Assembly: GCA_041395725.1 (NCBI GenBank)
Contig: JAWKZW010000001.1
Coordinates: forward strand, 1,054,001 to 1,118,000
DNA from: Gammaproteobacteria bacterium
Lineage (GTDB): Bacteria > Pseudomonadota > Gammaproteobacteria > Pseudomonadales > Pseudohongiellaceae
DNA length: 64,000 nucleotides
Reading direction: 5' to 3'
Of the stretch, positions 1-8,588 are shown piece by piece. A program made the position numbers and the translations under genes. The notes beneath the pieces were generated by a model. It saw nothing but the letters and a program-made list of their open reading frames with translations. It ran no database searches and was not told the origin of the DNA. Each line of letters opens with the position of its first letter. The first letter of the stretch is position 1.

Positions 1-43
1 GACTCAGCACTGCGTGCTGAGCCCATTATCCAAGGCGTTATGC
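1..43 (+). other. attC site, right part only (window edge)
   Basis: The right arm of an attC site: the stem GACTCAGCACTGCGTGCTGAG, the CCATTATCCAAGGC arm and an R' core GTTATGC at 37-43. The left arm lies outside the window. The next cassette ends with the complementary box GCATAAC at 412-418, which confirms the boundary. Confidence 0.85.
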
Positions 44-52
44 ATATAGCCT

Positions 53-463
53 ATGAGTAGCGTCACGTTAGATGAAGTAATTGATTTTGCTGAGACCGAG
101 CTGGGGAAACTTGGAACGCCTATATCCGGTGACACCGCTCTAGCTCACGACTTTGCTATTAGCGGTCTTGATGGGAAAGAGTTTATGGAGTCATTTGCTG
201 CTAATTACCATGTTTCGCTGGAAGATTTCGATTGGATTGATTATTTCGGTGCCGAAGGGGTTGGGTTTTTCGCACCATTTGGCTTACTAATTTATTTATA
301 CCAACGCTATGTAGTGAAAATCCCCGCAAGGGATCTTGTAGAGCTACCTGAAATTACGCTAGATCATTTAGTTTTGTGCGCAAATCGTGGCAAATGGGAG
401 GCTCCGAAAATGCATAACAATCGGCTCAAGACAGGACGGGGCACTGCGCGCCCCGCCCCTTAG
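53..463 (+). CDS. DUF1493-like small acidic cassette protein
   Basis: A 136-residue cassette protein. Residues 5-70 (DEVIDFAETELG, DFAISGLDGKEFMESF, YFGAEG) resemble the DUF1493 family, small acidic proteins with an acyl-carrier-protein-like look whose role is unknown. The ATG lies 10 bases after the core site, so there is almost no leader. The frame runs through the left half of its attC and stops only at 461-463, so the last 20 or so residues (HNNRLKTGRGTARPAP) are encoded by recombination-site DNA and are probably not part of the original fold. The family call is by pattern only. Confidence 0.65.
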   Translation: MSSVTLDEVIDFAETELGKLGTPISGDTALAHDFAISGLDGKEFMESFAANYHVSLEDFDWIDYFGAEGVGFFAPFGLLIYLYQRYVVKIPARDLVELPEITLDHLVLCANRGKWEAPKMHNNRLKTGRGTARPAP

Positions 464-473
464 CATGGGCGTT
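412..473 (+). other. attC site, interrupted by IS1182 copy A
   Basis: R'' GCATAAC at 412-418, a GC-rich stem (CGGGGCACTGCGCGCCCCG) and the arm TTAGCATGGGC followed by GTT at 471-473. The IS1182 element starts at 474. The rest of the R' box, GTTATGT, resumes at 2290 beyond the element. Confidence 0.88.
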
Positions 474-2289
474 GAGGCTGTAGAAAAACCCCTATACCGT
501 TCGTTCTGATATATAATGTAGCCCTCACAGACAAAGAGGCTTTTCTGTTGCCTAACTTCAAACATTACGATTACAACCAGTCTTCTATGGTTGTCATCAA
601 CTACGAAGACCAGCTCCAGCCCGGTACTTTCGAGCACACCATCCACCACCTGATCGATAACAAGCTGGACCTGTCCGTTTTTCATCCCAACTACCGCAAT
701 GATGACAATGGCCGCCCGGCCTACGACCCGGCGATTCTGCTGAAGATCATCCTCTTCGCCTACTCCAAGGGCATTACTTCCAGCCGCGAGATACAGTGGT
801 GCTGCGAGACCAACATCCTGTTCAAGGCTCTGTCCTGCGACAGCGTGCCCCACTTCACCACCATCGCGCATTTTGTCAGTACCCATACCGATGAGATCGA
901 AGCCCTGTTCGAACAGATTCTGCTGGTCTGCCACCAACAGGGGCTGCTGGGCAATGAACTGTTTGCCATCGACGGCTGCAAGATGCCCTCCAATGCCGCC
1001 AAGGAGTGGTCCGGCACATTCAAGGAACTTGAGGAGAAGCGTGACAAGATCCGGCGTCGCATCCGCCATCAGTTAACCGAGCACCGGCGCCTGGACAAGC
1101 AGGATCCGGACAACCAGGCCCGGGTTGAGCGTTCGAAACAGACCCTGGAAACGCTCGATAAGGCCTGCGACCGCATCGACCGCTTCCTAAAGCAGGCGGC
1201 CCCAAGGATGGGACAAGGTCGCCGGCGCAAGGAAGTGAAGAGTAATATCACCGACAATGAAAGTGCCAAGATGACCACCAGCAAGGGCACGATCCAGGGG
1301 TATAACGGGGTTGCAACGGTCGACGGCAAGCATCAGGTCATTGTGGACGCCCAGGCTTTTGGGGAAGGCCAGGAACACCATACCCTACAACCGGTTATCG
1401 AGGCAGTCCGGGGACGCCTCAAGAAACTCAAGATCAACAGGAACCTCAGCAAGACCGGCACGGTAATCACTGCTGATACTGGCTTTGCCAATGAAGCCAA
1501 CATGAAATACCTGAAGGATAACGGCCTCAATGCCTATATCCCGGACAACCAGTTCCGCAGCCGCGATCCCCGCTTTGCGGATCACAAAAACAAGTACGGC
1601 AAGAAGCCGGCAGTAACCGGCAAGCCCTGGGGCGGAGACAAGAAGAAGGCCGTTATCCCCGGCAGTGAGTTTACCTTTGATGCCAAGGCGCTGGTCTGCA
1701 TCTGCCCCCAGGGAGAGACGCTCAGCTATAACGGAACCCGCACCAATGCCCAGGGTGACAAAGTGGCTTACTTCGAGGGACGCTTATTACAATGCCGACA
1801 CTGTCCGAGGAAGAAGGCTTGTATGCACAACCCGGAATCCGCTGACCACCGAAAGGGGCATGGCAGGCAGGTGTCCTTTGTCCTAAAGCAAGCCGGCAAG
1901 CGGGAGTCCAGCACCCCGTATACCGACTGGATGAAGGCCAGGGTTGATAGTGAGCAAGGTAAGGAAATTTATGGGCACCGGATGTCGGTGGTGGAGCCGG
2001 TGTTTGGTAATATCGGAACCAACAAGGGTTTGAATCGGATCAGTCTGCGAGGCAAACGCAAGGCGCAGGGGCAATGGCGCTTGTATTGCATGGTTCACAA
2101 TATTGAGAAGTTGATGAATTACGGGAAGCTGGCGGCATCACCGTGAGAGGATGAGCGAATATCTGATCGATCTGGGTAAATTCAGATGGAAACGTCAAAT
2201 ACAAACGAATCGATAAATGGTCATGGGTAGAGAGACAATAATATCAGCTTGGGAAGGCCTGACTTGTCAGTCGGTTTTTCTACAGCCTC
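474..2289 (+). mobile_element. IS1182-family insertion sequence, copy A (full length)
   Basis: A 1,816-bp element bounded by perfect 17-bp terminal inverted repeats, GAGGCTGTAGAAAAACC at the left and GGTTTTTCTACAGCCTC at the right. It is flanked by GTT on both sides (471-473 and 2290-2292), a 3-bp duplication of the start of the attC R' box. It carries one transposase gene. Two bases near its right end differ from the other copies (tcatGggta and ataTcagc against tcatAggta and ataCcagc). Confidence 0.93.
548..2146 (+). CDS. IS1182 family transposase (copy A)
   Basis: A 532-residue DDE transposase. The N-terminal third resembles the DUF772 module (HPNYRNDDNGRPAYDPAILLKIILFAYSKG). A charged coiled region follows (about 160-220), then the catalytic core (ITADTGFANEANMKYL, with an FAIDGCKMPSNA motif upstream) and a cysteine-rich stretch near 395-430 (CICPQGE, CRHCPRKKAC). 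It starts at TTG 548 behind AAAGAGG; no ATG start gives the conserved N terminus. It catalyses movement of this element and probably of the internally deleted copies. The protein is identical in all five full-length copies here. Confidence 0.93.
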   Translation: MPNFKHYDYNQSSMVVINYEDQLQPGTFEHTIHHLIDNKLDLSVFHPNYRNDDNGRPAYDPAILLKIILFAYSKGITSSREIQWCCETNILFKALSCDSVPHFTTIAHFVSTHTDEIEALFEQILLVCHQQGLLGNELFAIDGCKMPSNAAKEWSGTFKELEEKRDKIRRRIRHQLTEHRRLDKQDPDNQARVERSKQTLETLDKACDRIDRFLKQAAPRMGQGRRRKEVKSNITDNESAKMTTSKGTIQGYNGVATVDGKHQVIVDAQAFGEGQEHHTLQPVIEAVRGRLKKLKINRNLSKTGTVITADTGFANEANMKYLKDNGLNAYIPDNQFRSRDPRFADHKNKYGKKPAVTGKPWGGDKKKAVIPGSEFTFDAKALVCICPQGETLSYNGTRTNAQGDKVAYFEGRLLQCRHCPRKKACMHNPESADHRKGHGRQVSFVLKQAGKRESSTPYTDWMKARVDSEQGKEIYGHRMSVVEPVFGNIGTNKGLNRISLRGKRKAQGQWRLYCMVHNIEKLMNYGKLAASP

Positions 2290-2344
2290 GTTATGTGCAC
2301 GGAATCGTAGGCTTCGAGAATATGCAGTGGAAAGGTAGTTTAGT

Positions 2345-2821
2345 ATGAACTTAGAGAAACTCGACCGTATTTTTTCAATCTCGTCAAGCTTAGGAGTGCT
2401 CATAGGGATTATCTTTCTTATAGTAGAGATTAGTCAGAACACACAAGCGATAGAAACGGAAGTTGCATGGGCTAGAGCAAACATGATGGTTGATCTAAAC
2501 ACCCATCTTTCTGAAAACGATGATATGTCAGATATTGCTGCGAAGTTTGGGCGGATGCCACGAAGTGAGATTGAACAAGCTCGCCGTACAGATACTGCGG
2601 ACTGGATAAGCTACTCCACATATTGGGGAGCAAGAAGAATCTACTGGGAAGCAAGATATATAACACAATCCACACCTGAAGATAGAGAACGACTAAGGGT
2701 GTTAATAGCCAACACACTTGATTTTCCTGGAAGAAGGTTTGTATTAGAGAACATTGATTTTGCTACTCTTGACCCTGAGTTTGGAAAATTCTATCAGGAA
2801 ATCTTGGATACTACAGATTAG
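2345..2821 (+). CDS. Single-helix membrane protein of a recurrent cassette family (member 1)
   Basis: A 158-residue protein with one N-terminal membrane helix (residues 10-28, ISSSLGVLIGIIFLIVEIS) followed by QNTQAIETE and a soluble, mostly helical domain. The N terminus matches those of the genes at 24642, 28254 and 28888 and the pseudogene at 37185. All share the pattern L-x-x-[LI]-x-x-W/F...G-V-x-x-G-[IV]-x-[FT]...[EQ]. No catalytic motif is visible. The function is unknown; the orientation predicted is a short cytoplasmic tail with a large C-terminal domain on one face of the inner membrane. Confidence 0.8.
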   Translation: MNLEKLDRIFSISSSLGVLIGIIFLIVEISQNTQAIETEVAWARANMMVDLNTHLSENDDMSDIAAKFGRMPRSEIEQARRTDTADWISYSTYWGARRIYWEARYITQSTPEDRERLRVLIANTLDFPGRRFVLENIDFATLDPEFGKFYQEILDTTD

Positions 2822-2876
2822 ACTAAAGCTAAACGTTATATATGTATGCTTCGAAGAGCATTGTGGAAACGAAGGC

Positions 2877-2932
2877 ACATAACAATCAAATCAAAAAGGA
2901 ATGGTGCTGCGCACCATCCTATTATTAAGGGC
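2877..2932 (+). other. attC site, interrupted by IS1111-type element A
   Basis: R'' ACATAAC 2877-2883, the arm AATCAAATCAAAAAGGA, the stem ATGGTGCTGCGCACCAT and TCCTATTATTAAGGGC up to 2932. The R' box GTTATGT continues at 4339 after the IS. Confidence 0.88.
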
Positions 2933-4338
2933 TACATGGCCCCCCCCCAAGTGTCAAGCGCTGATGGTATTAGACCTTAAGGTATAGACTGCAGCTCTAC
3001 ATTCGGCCTTCTGATGAGTTGTTCTGTCAACTCGGGCCCAGATGAATATTCGCTAGTGAAATCGGCCTCATTCGTTAGACGATCTTGCTGATCACCCGTA
3101 ATACCAGGCTCTGATTTCCTCGGTCTGACCTGTTTGTCATCTACCGCCTTCGCAGGACTCGGTGGGTATCACTTGTAAATTCTTACTAGTTAAATTGTGT
3201 TCAATACAGTGCGTTAAATTTACTCGTCGTTCACACAGGCATCGTTCGATAGCTTTCCTGCTTCATCATCAAGGTCCATATTAACCTCGCATTTCTGGCC
3301 GCCAACGCGACCACTGCCCGCAAGTAGCCTCGGCGAGCAATCAGGTCCCTCAGCCAGCAGCTGACCCTGTCTTGTTTATCTCTCAAATTGGCCACCACTG
3401 CTCTAGCACCGTGTACCAGACAAGTGCGCAAATATTGGTCCCCTTTCTTCGTAATACGGCCCAGTTTGATCTTACCCCCTGTCGTGTATTGCCTGGGAAC
3501 CAGTCCTAACCACGCTGCAAACTGCCGACTATTCTTGAACATCTTTGGGTTGGGTACGCTGGCCACTACGCCGCTAGCCGTCTGTTCTCCTATGCCAGGG
3601 ATTGTCATTATTAGCCTGGCAATTGGGTGTTCTTTCACCAGCAATGCAAGTTCTCGATCATAGTCTTGAATCTGATCACTGGCCTGTTTGATACGCTGCC
3701 ATAGATTGGCAATAACCCGCCTCGCAGTCATCGGCAAGCTATTCTCAGCATCTTCCAATATGCCCACTATCGCCTGCTGAGCCGGATAACGGCCTTTGGG
3801 CATCACAATGCCAAACTCACTCAGCAGGCCTCGAAGTTGGTTGATCATGCTAGTTCTGTCACGTACCAAGCCCTGGCGTACTCGATGTATACACAACACC
3901 GCCTGTTGATCCGGCGTCTTGATTGGGACAAACCAGATATTGGGCCGTAATACTGCTTCACAAATGGCCTCGGCATCGTTATTGTCATTCTTACTGCCCT
4001 TGCGGTATGGTTCAACAAACTTGGCCGCAATAAGGCCTACTCGGTGCCCGAGCTTAATGAACTCGCGGCCCCAGTAATGTGCGCCTGAGCAGGCCTCCAT
4101 GCCAATGAAACAGGGTGGGCACTGAACGATGAAAGGCAATAGCTTGTTTCGCGATAACGACTTGCGTAGAACAACCTTACCCTGCTCGTTCATGCCGACG
4201 ACACTGAAAGAATTTTTAGCCAAGTCTATACCGATGGTTGTAATATTCATTTGGGCTCCCCTTACTATTAAGTGTATTGGTAACACATTCACTTTGGCAC
4301 ATTGCGATGCCGCTAGGTAGGGGGAGTCCATTTCATTC
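2933..4338 (-). mobile_element. IS110/IS1111-group insertion sequence, copy A
   Basis: An element of about 1.4 kb inserted between GGC and GTT of an attC R' end, with no target duplication. The right subterminal repeat is GGGGGAGTCCAT. The matching left repeat has drifted here to ATGGCCCCCCCCC, whereas copy B keeps ATGGACTCCCCC. Repeats lying a few bases inside the ends and the attC target match the known IS1111-attC group. Confidence 0.9.
3231..4250 (-). CDS. IS110 family (IS1111 group) transposase, copy A
   Basis: A 339-residue DEDD transposase/recombinase. The N-terminal RuvC-like domain begins MNITTIGIDLAKNSFSV with the first catalytic Asp at about residue 8; KNDNNDAEAI near 97 supplies further acidic residues. 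The C-terminal Transposase_20 region has IPGIGEQTASGVVASV and FAAWLGLVPRQ. The start at 4250 is preceded by GGGGAGCCCAA. The reading frame is open further upstream but that part lies in the IS end. Confidence 0.92.
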   Translation of the reverse strand: MNITTIGIDLAKNSFSVVGMNEQGKVVLRKSLSRNKLLPFIVQCPPCFIGMEACSGAHYWGREFIKLGHRVGLIAAKFVEPYRKGSKNDNNDAEAICEAVLRPNIWFVPIKTPDQQAVLCIHRVRQGLVRDRTSMINQLRGLLSEFGIVMPKGRYPAQQAIVGILEDAENSLPMTARRVIANLWQRIKQASDQIQDYDRELALLVKEHPIARLIMTIPGIGEQTASGVVASVPNPKMFKNSRQFAAWLGLVPRQYTTGGKIKLGRITKKGDQYLRTCLVHGARAVVANLRDKQDRVSCWLRDLIARRGYLRAVVALAARNARLIWTLMMKQESYRTMPV

Positions 4339-4395
4339 GTTATGTGTACAAGCTCTGCATCGACTGCTAGATAGTGCTAATGGGATTACTAATTC

Positions 4396-4614
4396 ATGAG
4401 TAAGCCAAGAGACGAAAAAACATCGCATTATGTAGGATTGGGCCTGGCCTTTGGTTCCGGAATTGGTGCTGGATTTGGCATCATTTTCGGCGAAGCAGTT
4501 TTTGGCAATCCCGGTACTGGACTGGCTTTGGGCACAGGAATGGGTGTCAGTATCGGTATCGTGCTTGGTGCAGCTTTAGACGCTCGCGAAAGAAGAAAGA
4601 TGCCAACCAAATAG
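4396..4614 (+). CDS. Small glycine-rich membrane protein
   Basis: A 72-residue protein with a glycine-zipper core (GLGLAFGSGIGAGFGIIFGEAVFGNPGTGLALGTGMGVSIGIVLGAAL) that should form two tightly packed membrane helices between charged ends (MSKPRDEK and DARERRKMPTK). Proteins of this shape are common orphan cassette cargo. No enzymatic function is apparent, and a role at the membrane is inferred from composition only. Confidence 0.75.
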   Translation: MSKPRDEKTSHYVGLGLAFGSGIGAGFGIIFGEAVFGNPGTGLALGTGMGVSIGIVLGAALDARERRKMPTK

Positions 4615-4632
4615 AGTGAAGATCTATTCGAC

Positions 4633-4691
4633 ACATAACAATCAAATCAAAAAGGACGCGCTACGCGCTCCTATTATTCAGAGCGTTAGCT
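4633..4691 (+). other. attC site
   Basis: R'' ACATAAC 4633-4639, the stem GACGCGCTACGCGCTC, R' GTTAGCT 4685-4691. R'' is complementary to the cassette's opening box GTTATGT at 4339. Confidence 0.9.
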
Positions 4692-4706
4692 GTACTTTAG
4701 AGATCG

Positions 4707-5531
4707 GTGATGGAAGAAACGACAGTAAAAGAGTTCCTTGAAACGACGCCACCTGGCAAAGAAGTTGTCATAAAGGAATTTACAAGTGTTAGCCAAAGAA
4801 CTCACTATATATTGAGACCAGACCTGCATTTGCATTGTGGTACTAAACAGTGTGAAGGAATTCGATTCTATGAATCTAGAAAATCAAATTGGGTAAGTAT
4901 AGAAAACTACAATAATGAATATCTCACCTATCTCTGTCGTAACTGCAAGAGATCATTAAAAACGTTCTCAATAAGAGCGAAATATGTAGTAGACGAGAAG
5001 AAATGGATTGTATCCAAATTTGGTGAAAAGCCCGCTTTCGGCCCTCCAACTCCAGCTAGAGCGTTTAATCTCATAGGAGGGGAACGGGATTTGTTTCTTC
5101 TTGGCAGACGAAATGAAAATCAAGGCATGGGAATTGGAGCATTTGTTTACTACCGGCGAGTGATTGAAAGTCAGAAGATACGAATCTTTGATGAACTGAT
5201 TCGCGTGATCTCTAAGATTAGTCCAGAGGATCAAGTATTAGCAGAGCTGGAATTAGCCAAAAAAGAGACTCAATTTACTAAAGGAGTTGAAGCAATTAAG
5301 CACGCATTGCCGCAATCACTAAACATTAACGGATACAATCCTTTAACACTATTACACTCTGCCTTAAGTGAAGGAGTGCATGAACACAGTGACGAAGAAT
5401 GTCTTGAATTAGCGAGCAGTGTAAGAACTGTGCTCTTTGAATTTGCAGAGAGACTGGGTCAAGCTCTCAAAGAAGAAGCTGAGCTGAATGCAGCAGTAAA
5501 TCGGCTTGCTAATCAGCGAAAGGACAGCTAA
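4707..5531 (+). CDS. Hypothetical cassette protein with a putative zinc ribbon
   Basis: A 274-residue protein. Cysteines at C-x4-C (HCGTKQCEG, about residues 44-49) and C-x2-C (LCRNCKRS, about 76-79) could bind one zinc. The C-terminal third (about 170-274) is helical and ends AERLGQALKEEAELNAAVNRL, a likely coiled coil. GTG 4707 or ATG 4710 could start it. The stop overlaps the R'' box of its attC. I recognise no family with confidence; a nucleic-acid or signalling role would be speculation. Confidence 0.7.
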   Translation: MMEETTVKEFLETTPPGKEVVIKEFTSVSQRTHYILRPDLHLHCGTKQCEGIRFYESRKSNWVSIENYNNEYLTYLCRNCKRSLKTFSIRAKYVVDEKKWIVSKFGEKPAFGPPTPARAFNLIGGERDLFLLGRRNENQGMGIGAFVYYRRVIESQKIRIFDELIRVISKISPEDQVLAELELAKKETQFTKGVEAIKHALPQSLNINGYNPLTLLHSALSEGVHEHSDEECLELASSVRTVLFEFAERLGQALKEEAELNAAVNRLANQRKDS

Positions 5532-5588
5532 CAAAAAGATCAATCAAGGACTCGGCTAACGCCGAGCCCATTATCCAAGGCGTTATGT
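5526..5588 (+). other. attC site
   Basis: R'' AGCTAAC 5526-5532, complementary to the cassette's own start GTTAGCT at 4685. The stem is ACTCGGCTAACGCCGAG and the new R' is GTTATGT 5582-5588. Confidence 0.9.
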
Positions 5589-5606
5589 GTTTGTGAGATA
5601 TCGACA

Positions 5607-6050
5607 ATGGAACTAATATTTCTAAAGAAAATAATAGATATCCTGGTAGACTTCTTAAAAAATCTTTTCAAACAAAAGTCTTTAAGGAAAGATTGTAAGG
5701 CAGCTGGTGATAAAGTCTCAGAAGCAATTAAGGAGTTGCTTTCACTCAGACCCAATTTGAATAAAGTTAAGGCGTTATTGTCTGATGCGGAAAAGCTATG
5801 TCCTACTCAATCTGAAGATCTATTCAGAGCAAAGGAAATGCTTGAATCAATACAAATTGCTTCTAGATCTATAGAAAAAAGTGTTCCATCGCTTGGCACG
5901 AAAACTTCGAAGGGCAAACAAAGCCGCAAGACCACTTCAAAGAAAAAGAAAGCGCGGAAAAAAGTTAGGGCTCCTAGGTACACGGCTAAAAAAAAGGCTA
6001 AAGCAAAAATAGCACCTGCTAAGAAAAAACATTACGTACCTAAGAAGTAA
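5607..6050 (+). CDS. Lysine-rich cassette protein, C-terminus replaced by IS66 insertion
   Basis: A 147-residue protein. Residues 1-95 are helical. Residues 98-147 form a basic tail of lysine-rich motifs (TTSKKKKARKKVR, AKKKAKAKIAPAKKK) reminiscent of histone-H1-like or ribosome-associated tails, so nucleic-acid binding is plausible. The stop at 6048-6050 lies inside the terminal repeat of the IS66 element. Joining across the insertion (TSD CCTAAGAA) restores an ending PKKGSAKKRIAKKRA with its stop at 8717-8719. The insertion therefore only trims about 12 residues, and the product may still work. Confidence 0.75.
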   Translation: MELIFLKKIIDILVDFLKNLFKQKSLRKDCKAAGDKVSEAIKELLSLRPNLNKVKALLSDAEKLCPTQSEDLFRAKEMLESIQIASRSIEKSVPSLGTKTSKGKQSRKTTSKKKKARKKVRAPRYTAKKKAKAKIAPAKKKHYVPKK

Positions 6051-6083
6051 CCGTTCATTTTAGGGCGGTCTTGACGACCATCC

Positions 6084-6350
6084 TCACTTGACTTTCTCGA
6101 TGATATTGAGAAGCCCGGGGGAGATTTTCCATTGCCGCTGGTCTTCGCCCAATACGATAACTGTTTTCCGGTTGATCCTTATGATCGTTCCAAATATCTT
6201 GCCTTCAGCGCTATCAAAGTGGACTTTTTGACCAATGCGAAGCTGACGAAGAACGTTGAAGTCCTGGTGTGCCCGCAGCTCATCAATGCGGCGGCAGATA
6301 ATCTCGTTGAGGTCGAGTAGTTGCTCGAGGCTCATCTCCTCAATCTGCAT
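6084..6350 (-). CDS. Accessory small protein at the 3' end of the IS66 element
   Basis: An 88-residue protein starting MQIEEMSLEQLLDLNEIICRRIDEL, a helical leader, followed by a compact beta-rich part (GQKVHFDSAEGKIFGTIIRINRKTVIVL) that looks like a small SH3/KOW-type barrel. It lies 11 bases downstream of tnpC inside the element, so it moves with the IS and is probably co-transcribed. I do not know its role in transposition. Confidence 0.7.
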   Translation of the reverse strand: MQIEEMSLEQLLDLNEIICRRIDELRAHQDFNVLRQLRIGQKVHFDSAEGKIFGTIIRINRKTVIVLGEDQRQWKISPGLLNIIEKVK

Positions 6351-6361
6351 GCCTCAACCCC

Positions 6362-7936
6362 CTAACTAATTGCACTGGTATTGTTATGGAATAATGCCGA
6401 GCGCAACGGGTTTTCTGCAAACCGTATTTTCCAAAGTCTGGGCGTCAGGTCTTCCACCCGACTGGCCGGATGCTCACTAATGCGCAACAGTACATCGGTC
6501 AAGTAAGTATAAGGGTTAATATCATGTAACCGACACGTCGTGATCAAGCTCTGAATAATACCCACGTGTTCGGCTCCAAGCTCTGTCCAACAAAATAGCC
6601 AGGATTTTCGCCCCATCGGAATGGGTCGAAGTGCCCGCTCCAGATGGTTGGTGTCCAGTGGCACATCAGGGTCTTCCAGAAAGACGCACAGTTTGTGTTC
6701 TCGAGTTATCACGTAACCCAATGCCTTGAGAAAAGGATTTGATGGCGTTAGATCAGTTCGCTGAAGCTGCTCTTCGCACCAGACAAAGAAGCCATCCACT
6801 ACGACTTTGCTGTGCGCCTGGCGGTACTGTTGCTTATTATCACCTGTCAATTTTTTCTCGACGATTTCAGCTTCAATACGGTACAGCGCCGCAATAAAGT
6901 CCAGCGCACGACGAACAGATTCGGGCTCCTGCACTTCAGCCTCGATAAACTGACGGCGGCTATGCACCCAGCACTGGGCATGCGTAATGCCCTGATTCAG
7001 CTCAGCATACCGGGCATAGGCAGCATAACCGTCACTGATCAGAGTACCGGTAAAGCGCTGTTGCAACACAGCCTCAATATGCCGCCGACTCCGGCTATCG
7101 GAATAGGTGAACACCACCTCGTCTTGCTCGCCGTATAATGGCCAGAACCAGCCCTGTTTGAGCTTGCCCTTACCGGCCTTGCCCGCCTTGATTGGCGTCT
7201 CATCCATCGCCAGTACACGGCTACGCAGTAAATTGTCCAATTGCACATCCACCACCGGGAGAAGCAAATCAGTGGCGCGCTTGACAAGATTGGTCAGGGT
7301 AGCCCGACTCAGTGTGATTCCTGCCTGAGTAATGCGCTGGTGCTGGCGGTACAGCGGCAGGTGATACTGGAACTTATCCACCAAAAGCCCGGCCAGTAAA
7401 CTGACATCGGCAATGCTTTTATCCAGCACGTTGAACGGTGCCGGGCTGGGTAAAGGTTGATCGCCGCCCTTGCGCTTGATCACAGGTCGGTCGTAACGCA
7501 AAATGAAGTAACTGGCTGGACGCTGCGCCAGGCGAAACGTGCTTTTGGTGGCAATAATTTCAAATTGATCTGCCTCAGGGCCGCTGAGTTGTGGCGGGTT
7601 GATCGCTATCACCTCAACCGGTACCTCATCGCTGAACCGCAGGCCGCTGTCATTGACGCAGTCATCCGGACGCTGCTTGCCGGCTTTTCCCCGGGCGTAA
7701 GTGATAATGACTTTCTCACCTTCAGCAGGAGTCTCGCTGGCGGGTTCGCCCAGCAAGCTCCCCTGACAGGGGTTTTCAACCGGTCGTTTCTCCGACTTTT
7801 GGCCAAACAGCTGTCTCTCGAACCAGGCCAGGCGGTGTTTCAGCGCTGAATTTTCTTCACGCAGGGCGAGTACTTCTTTCGCGGAAATAATATCGGAATC
7901 CAGGCTTGGAGCTGTGCGGGGATCGGCGCTTAGCAT
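6362..7936 (-). CDS. tnpC: IS66 family transposase TnpC
   Basis: A 524-residue transposase. The N-terminal helical leader (EVLALREENSALKHRLAWFERQLFGQKSEKR) is the usual leucine-zipper/helix-turn-helix region. A basic linker follows, then the DDE core, with DETPIK (about residue 245), DGYAAY (about 298) and the final acidic stretch near LERALRPIPMGRKSWLF. A short IS66 C-terminal domain closes the protein. Length and order match complete family members. The three tnp genes form one operon running leftwards. Confidence 0.95.
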   Translation of the reverse strand: MLSADPRTAPSLDSDIISAKEVLALREENSALKHRLAWFERQLFGQKSEKRPVENPCQGSLLGEPASETPAEGEKVIITYARGKAGKQRPDDCVNDSGLRFSDEVPVEVIAINPPQLSGPEADQFEIIATKSTFRLAQRPASYFILRYDRPVIKRKGGDQPLPSPAPFNVLDKSIADVSLLAGLLVDKFQYHLPLYRQHQRITQAGITLSRATLTNLVKRATDLLLPVVDVQLDNLLRSRVLAMDETPIKAGKAGKGKLKQGWFWPLYGEQDEVVFTYSDSRSRRHIEAVLQQRFTGTLISDGYAAYARYAELNQGITHAQCWVHSRRQFIEAEVQEPESVRRALDFIAALYRIEAEIVEKKLTGDNKQQYRQAHSKVVVDGFFVWCEEQLQRTDLTPSNPFLKALGYVITREHKLCVFLEDPDVPLDTNHLERALRPIPMGRKSWLFCWTELGAEHVGIIQSLITTCRLHDINPYTYLTDVLLRISEHPASRVEDLTPRLWKIRFAENPLRSALFHNNTSAIS

Positions 7937-7962
7937 GGGCCAGAATTATACCAAAACTAGCT

Positions 7963-8310
7963 TCACGCAGCATGTTCGTAGCGCTTGAATCGACGATATT
8001 TTTGTACTTCAACACCGTCAAGAATAAGCTGCAAATCTGCCCAGGTTAAATGGCGCTGGCCAGTCGAGGAACTGCGCACCTGGAACCGGCCCTGCTCCAG
8101 GCGTTTACTCCAAAGGCAAAATCCAGAGGACTCAAAGTACAGCACTTTCATCTGGGTTTTGCGTCTATTGATAAACACGAAATAATGGCCACTGAGCGGA
8201 TCATGGCCCATTTGGTTTTTGGCAAGCGCACCCAGTCCGTTGAACGACTTGCGCATATCAGTGGGTTCAGTGCAAAGCCAGATCCTGCTATGGCTTCCTG
8301 CAACAAACAT
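7963..8310 (-). CDS. tnpB: IS66 accessory protein TnpB
   Basis: A 115-residue protein with the IS66 Orf2 signature (RIWLCTEPTDMRKSFNGLGALAKNQMGHDPLSGHYFVFINRRKTQMKVL). It is required together with TnpA and TnpC for IS66 movement in studied elements, although its biochemical role is unclear. It overlaps the tnpA stop at 8310, typical of translational coupling. Confidence 0.95.
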   Translation of the reverse strand: MFVAGSHSRIWLCTEPTDMRKSFNGLGALAKNQMGHDPLSGHYFVFINRRKTQMKVLYFESSGFCLWSKRLEQGRFQVRSSSTGQRHLTWADLQLILDGVEVQKYRRFKRYEHAA

Positions 8311-8588
8311 TAACCTTGGCTCAGTTTGAGTTCCACGCCGTTGCCAAGACTGAGCACAATATGCCAGTGACCGGTTCCTGCTTGCAGGGCGGCAAGGTCG
8401 ATAAACTGAGGAGTAATGTTAGGACTAATCTGGACCTGCTCATCGCTCAGGCGCTTGCGCCATTTGCAAAAGCTGGCGTAACCAATGGTATTATCTTTGC
8501 AAAAATGCGTTCCCGTCTGGCCACTTTGTTGCCATTGTTCAATAATGGCTTGCCACTGAGCGGGTGTACGGCGTGATTGGTGCGCCAT
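8310..8588 (-). CDS. tnpA: IS66 accessory protein TnpA
   Basis: A 92-residue protein with a helix-turn-helix (AQWQAIIEQWQQSGQTGTHFCKDNTIGYASFCKWRKRL), the usual IS66 Orf1, thought to bind DNA at the element ends. It is the first gene of the operon and is preceded by AGGAGG at a good distance. Confidence 0.93.
   Translation of the reverse strand: MAHQSRRTPAQWQAIIEQWQQSGQTGTHFCKDNTIGYASFCKWRKRLSDEQVQISPNITPQFIDLAALQAGTGHWHIVLSLGNGVELKLSQG

Noticed and set aside
368..1069. Long minus-strand frames (about 200-276 codons) antisense to the start of each IS1182 transposase gene
   Set aside because: They recur with every IS copy, lie wholly opposite the transposase and its upstream attC, and their composition is that of a shadow frame. 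The transposase frame has the recognisable motifs.
474..2289. Idea that GTT on both sides of IS1182 belongs to the element itself
   Set aside because: The right-hand GTT belongs to the downstream cassette because its box is complementary to that cassette's own R'' (including the unusual GTTAATG at 27062), and the left-hand GTT completes the GGCGTT arm, so duplication of a target GTT is the simpler explanation.
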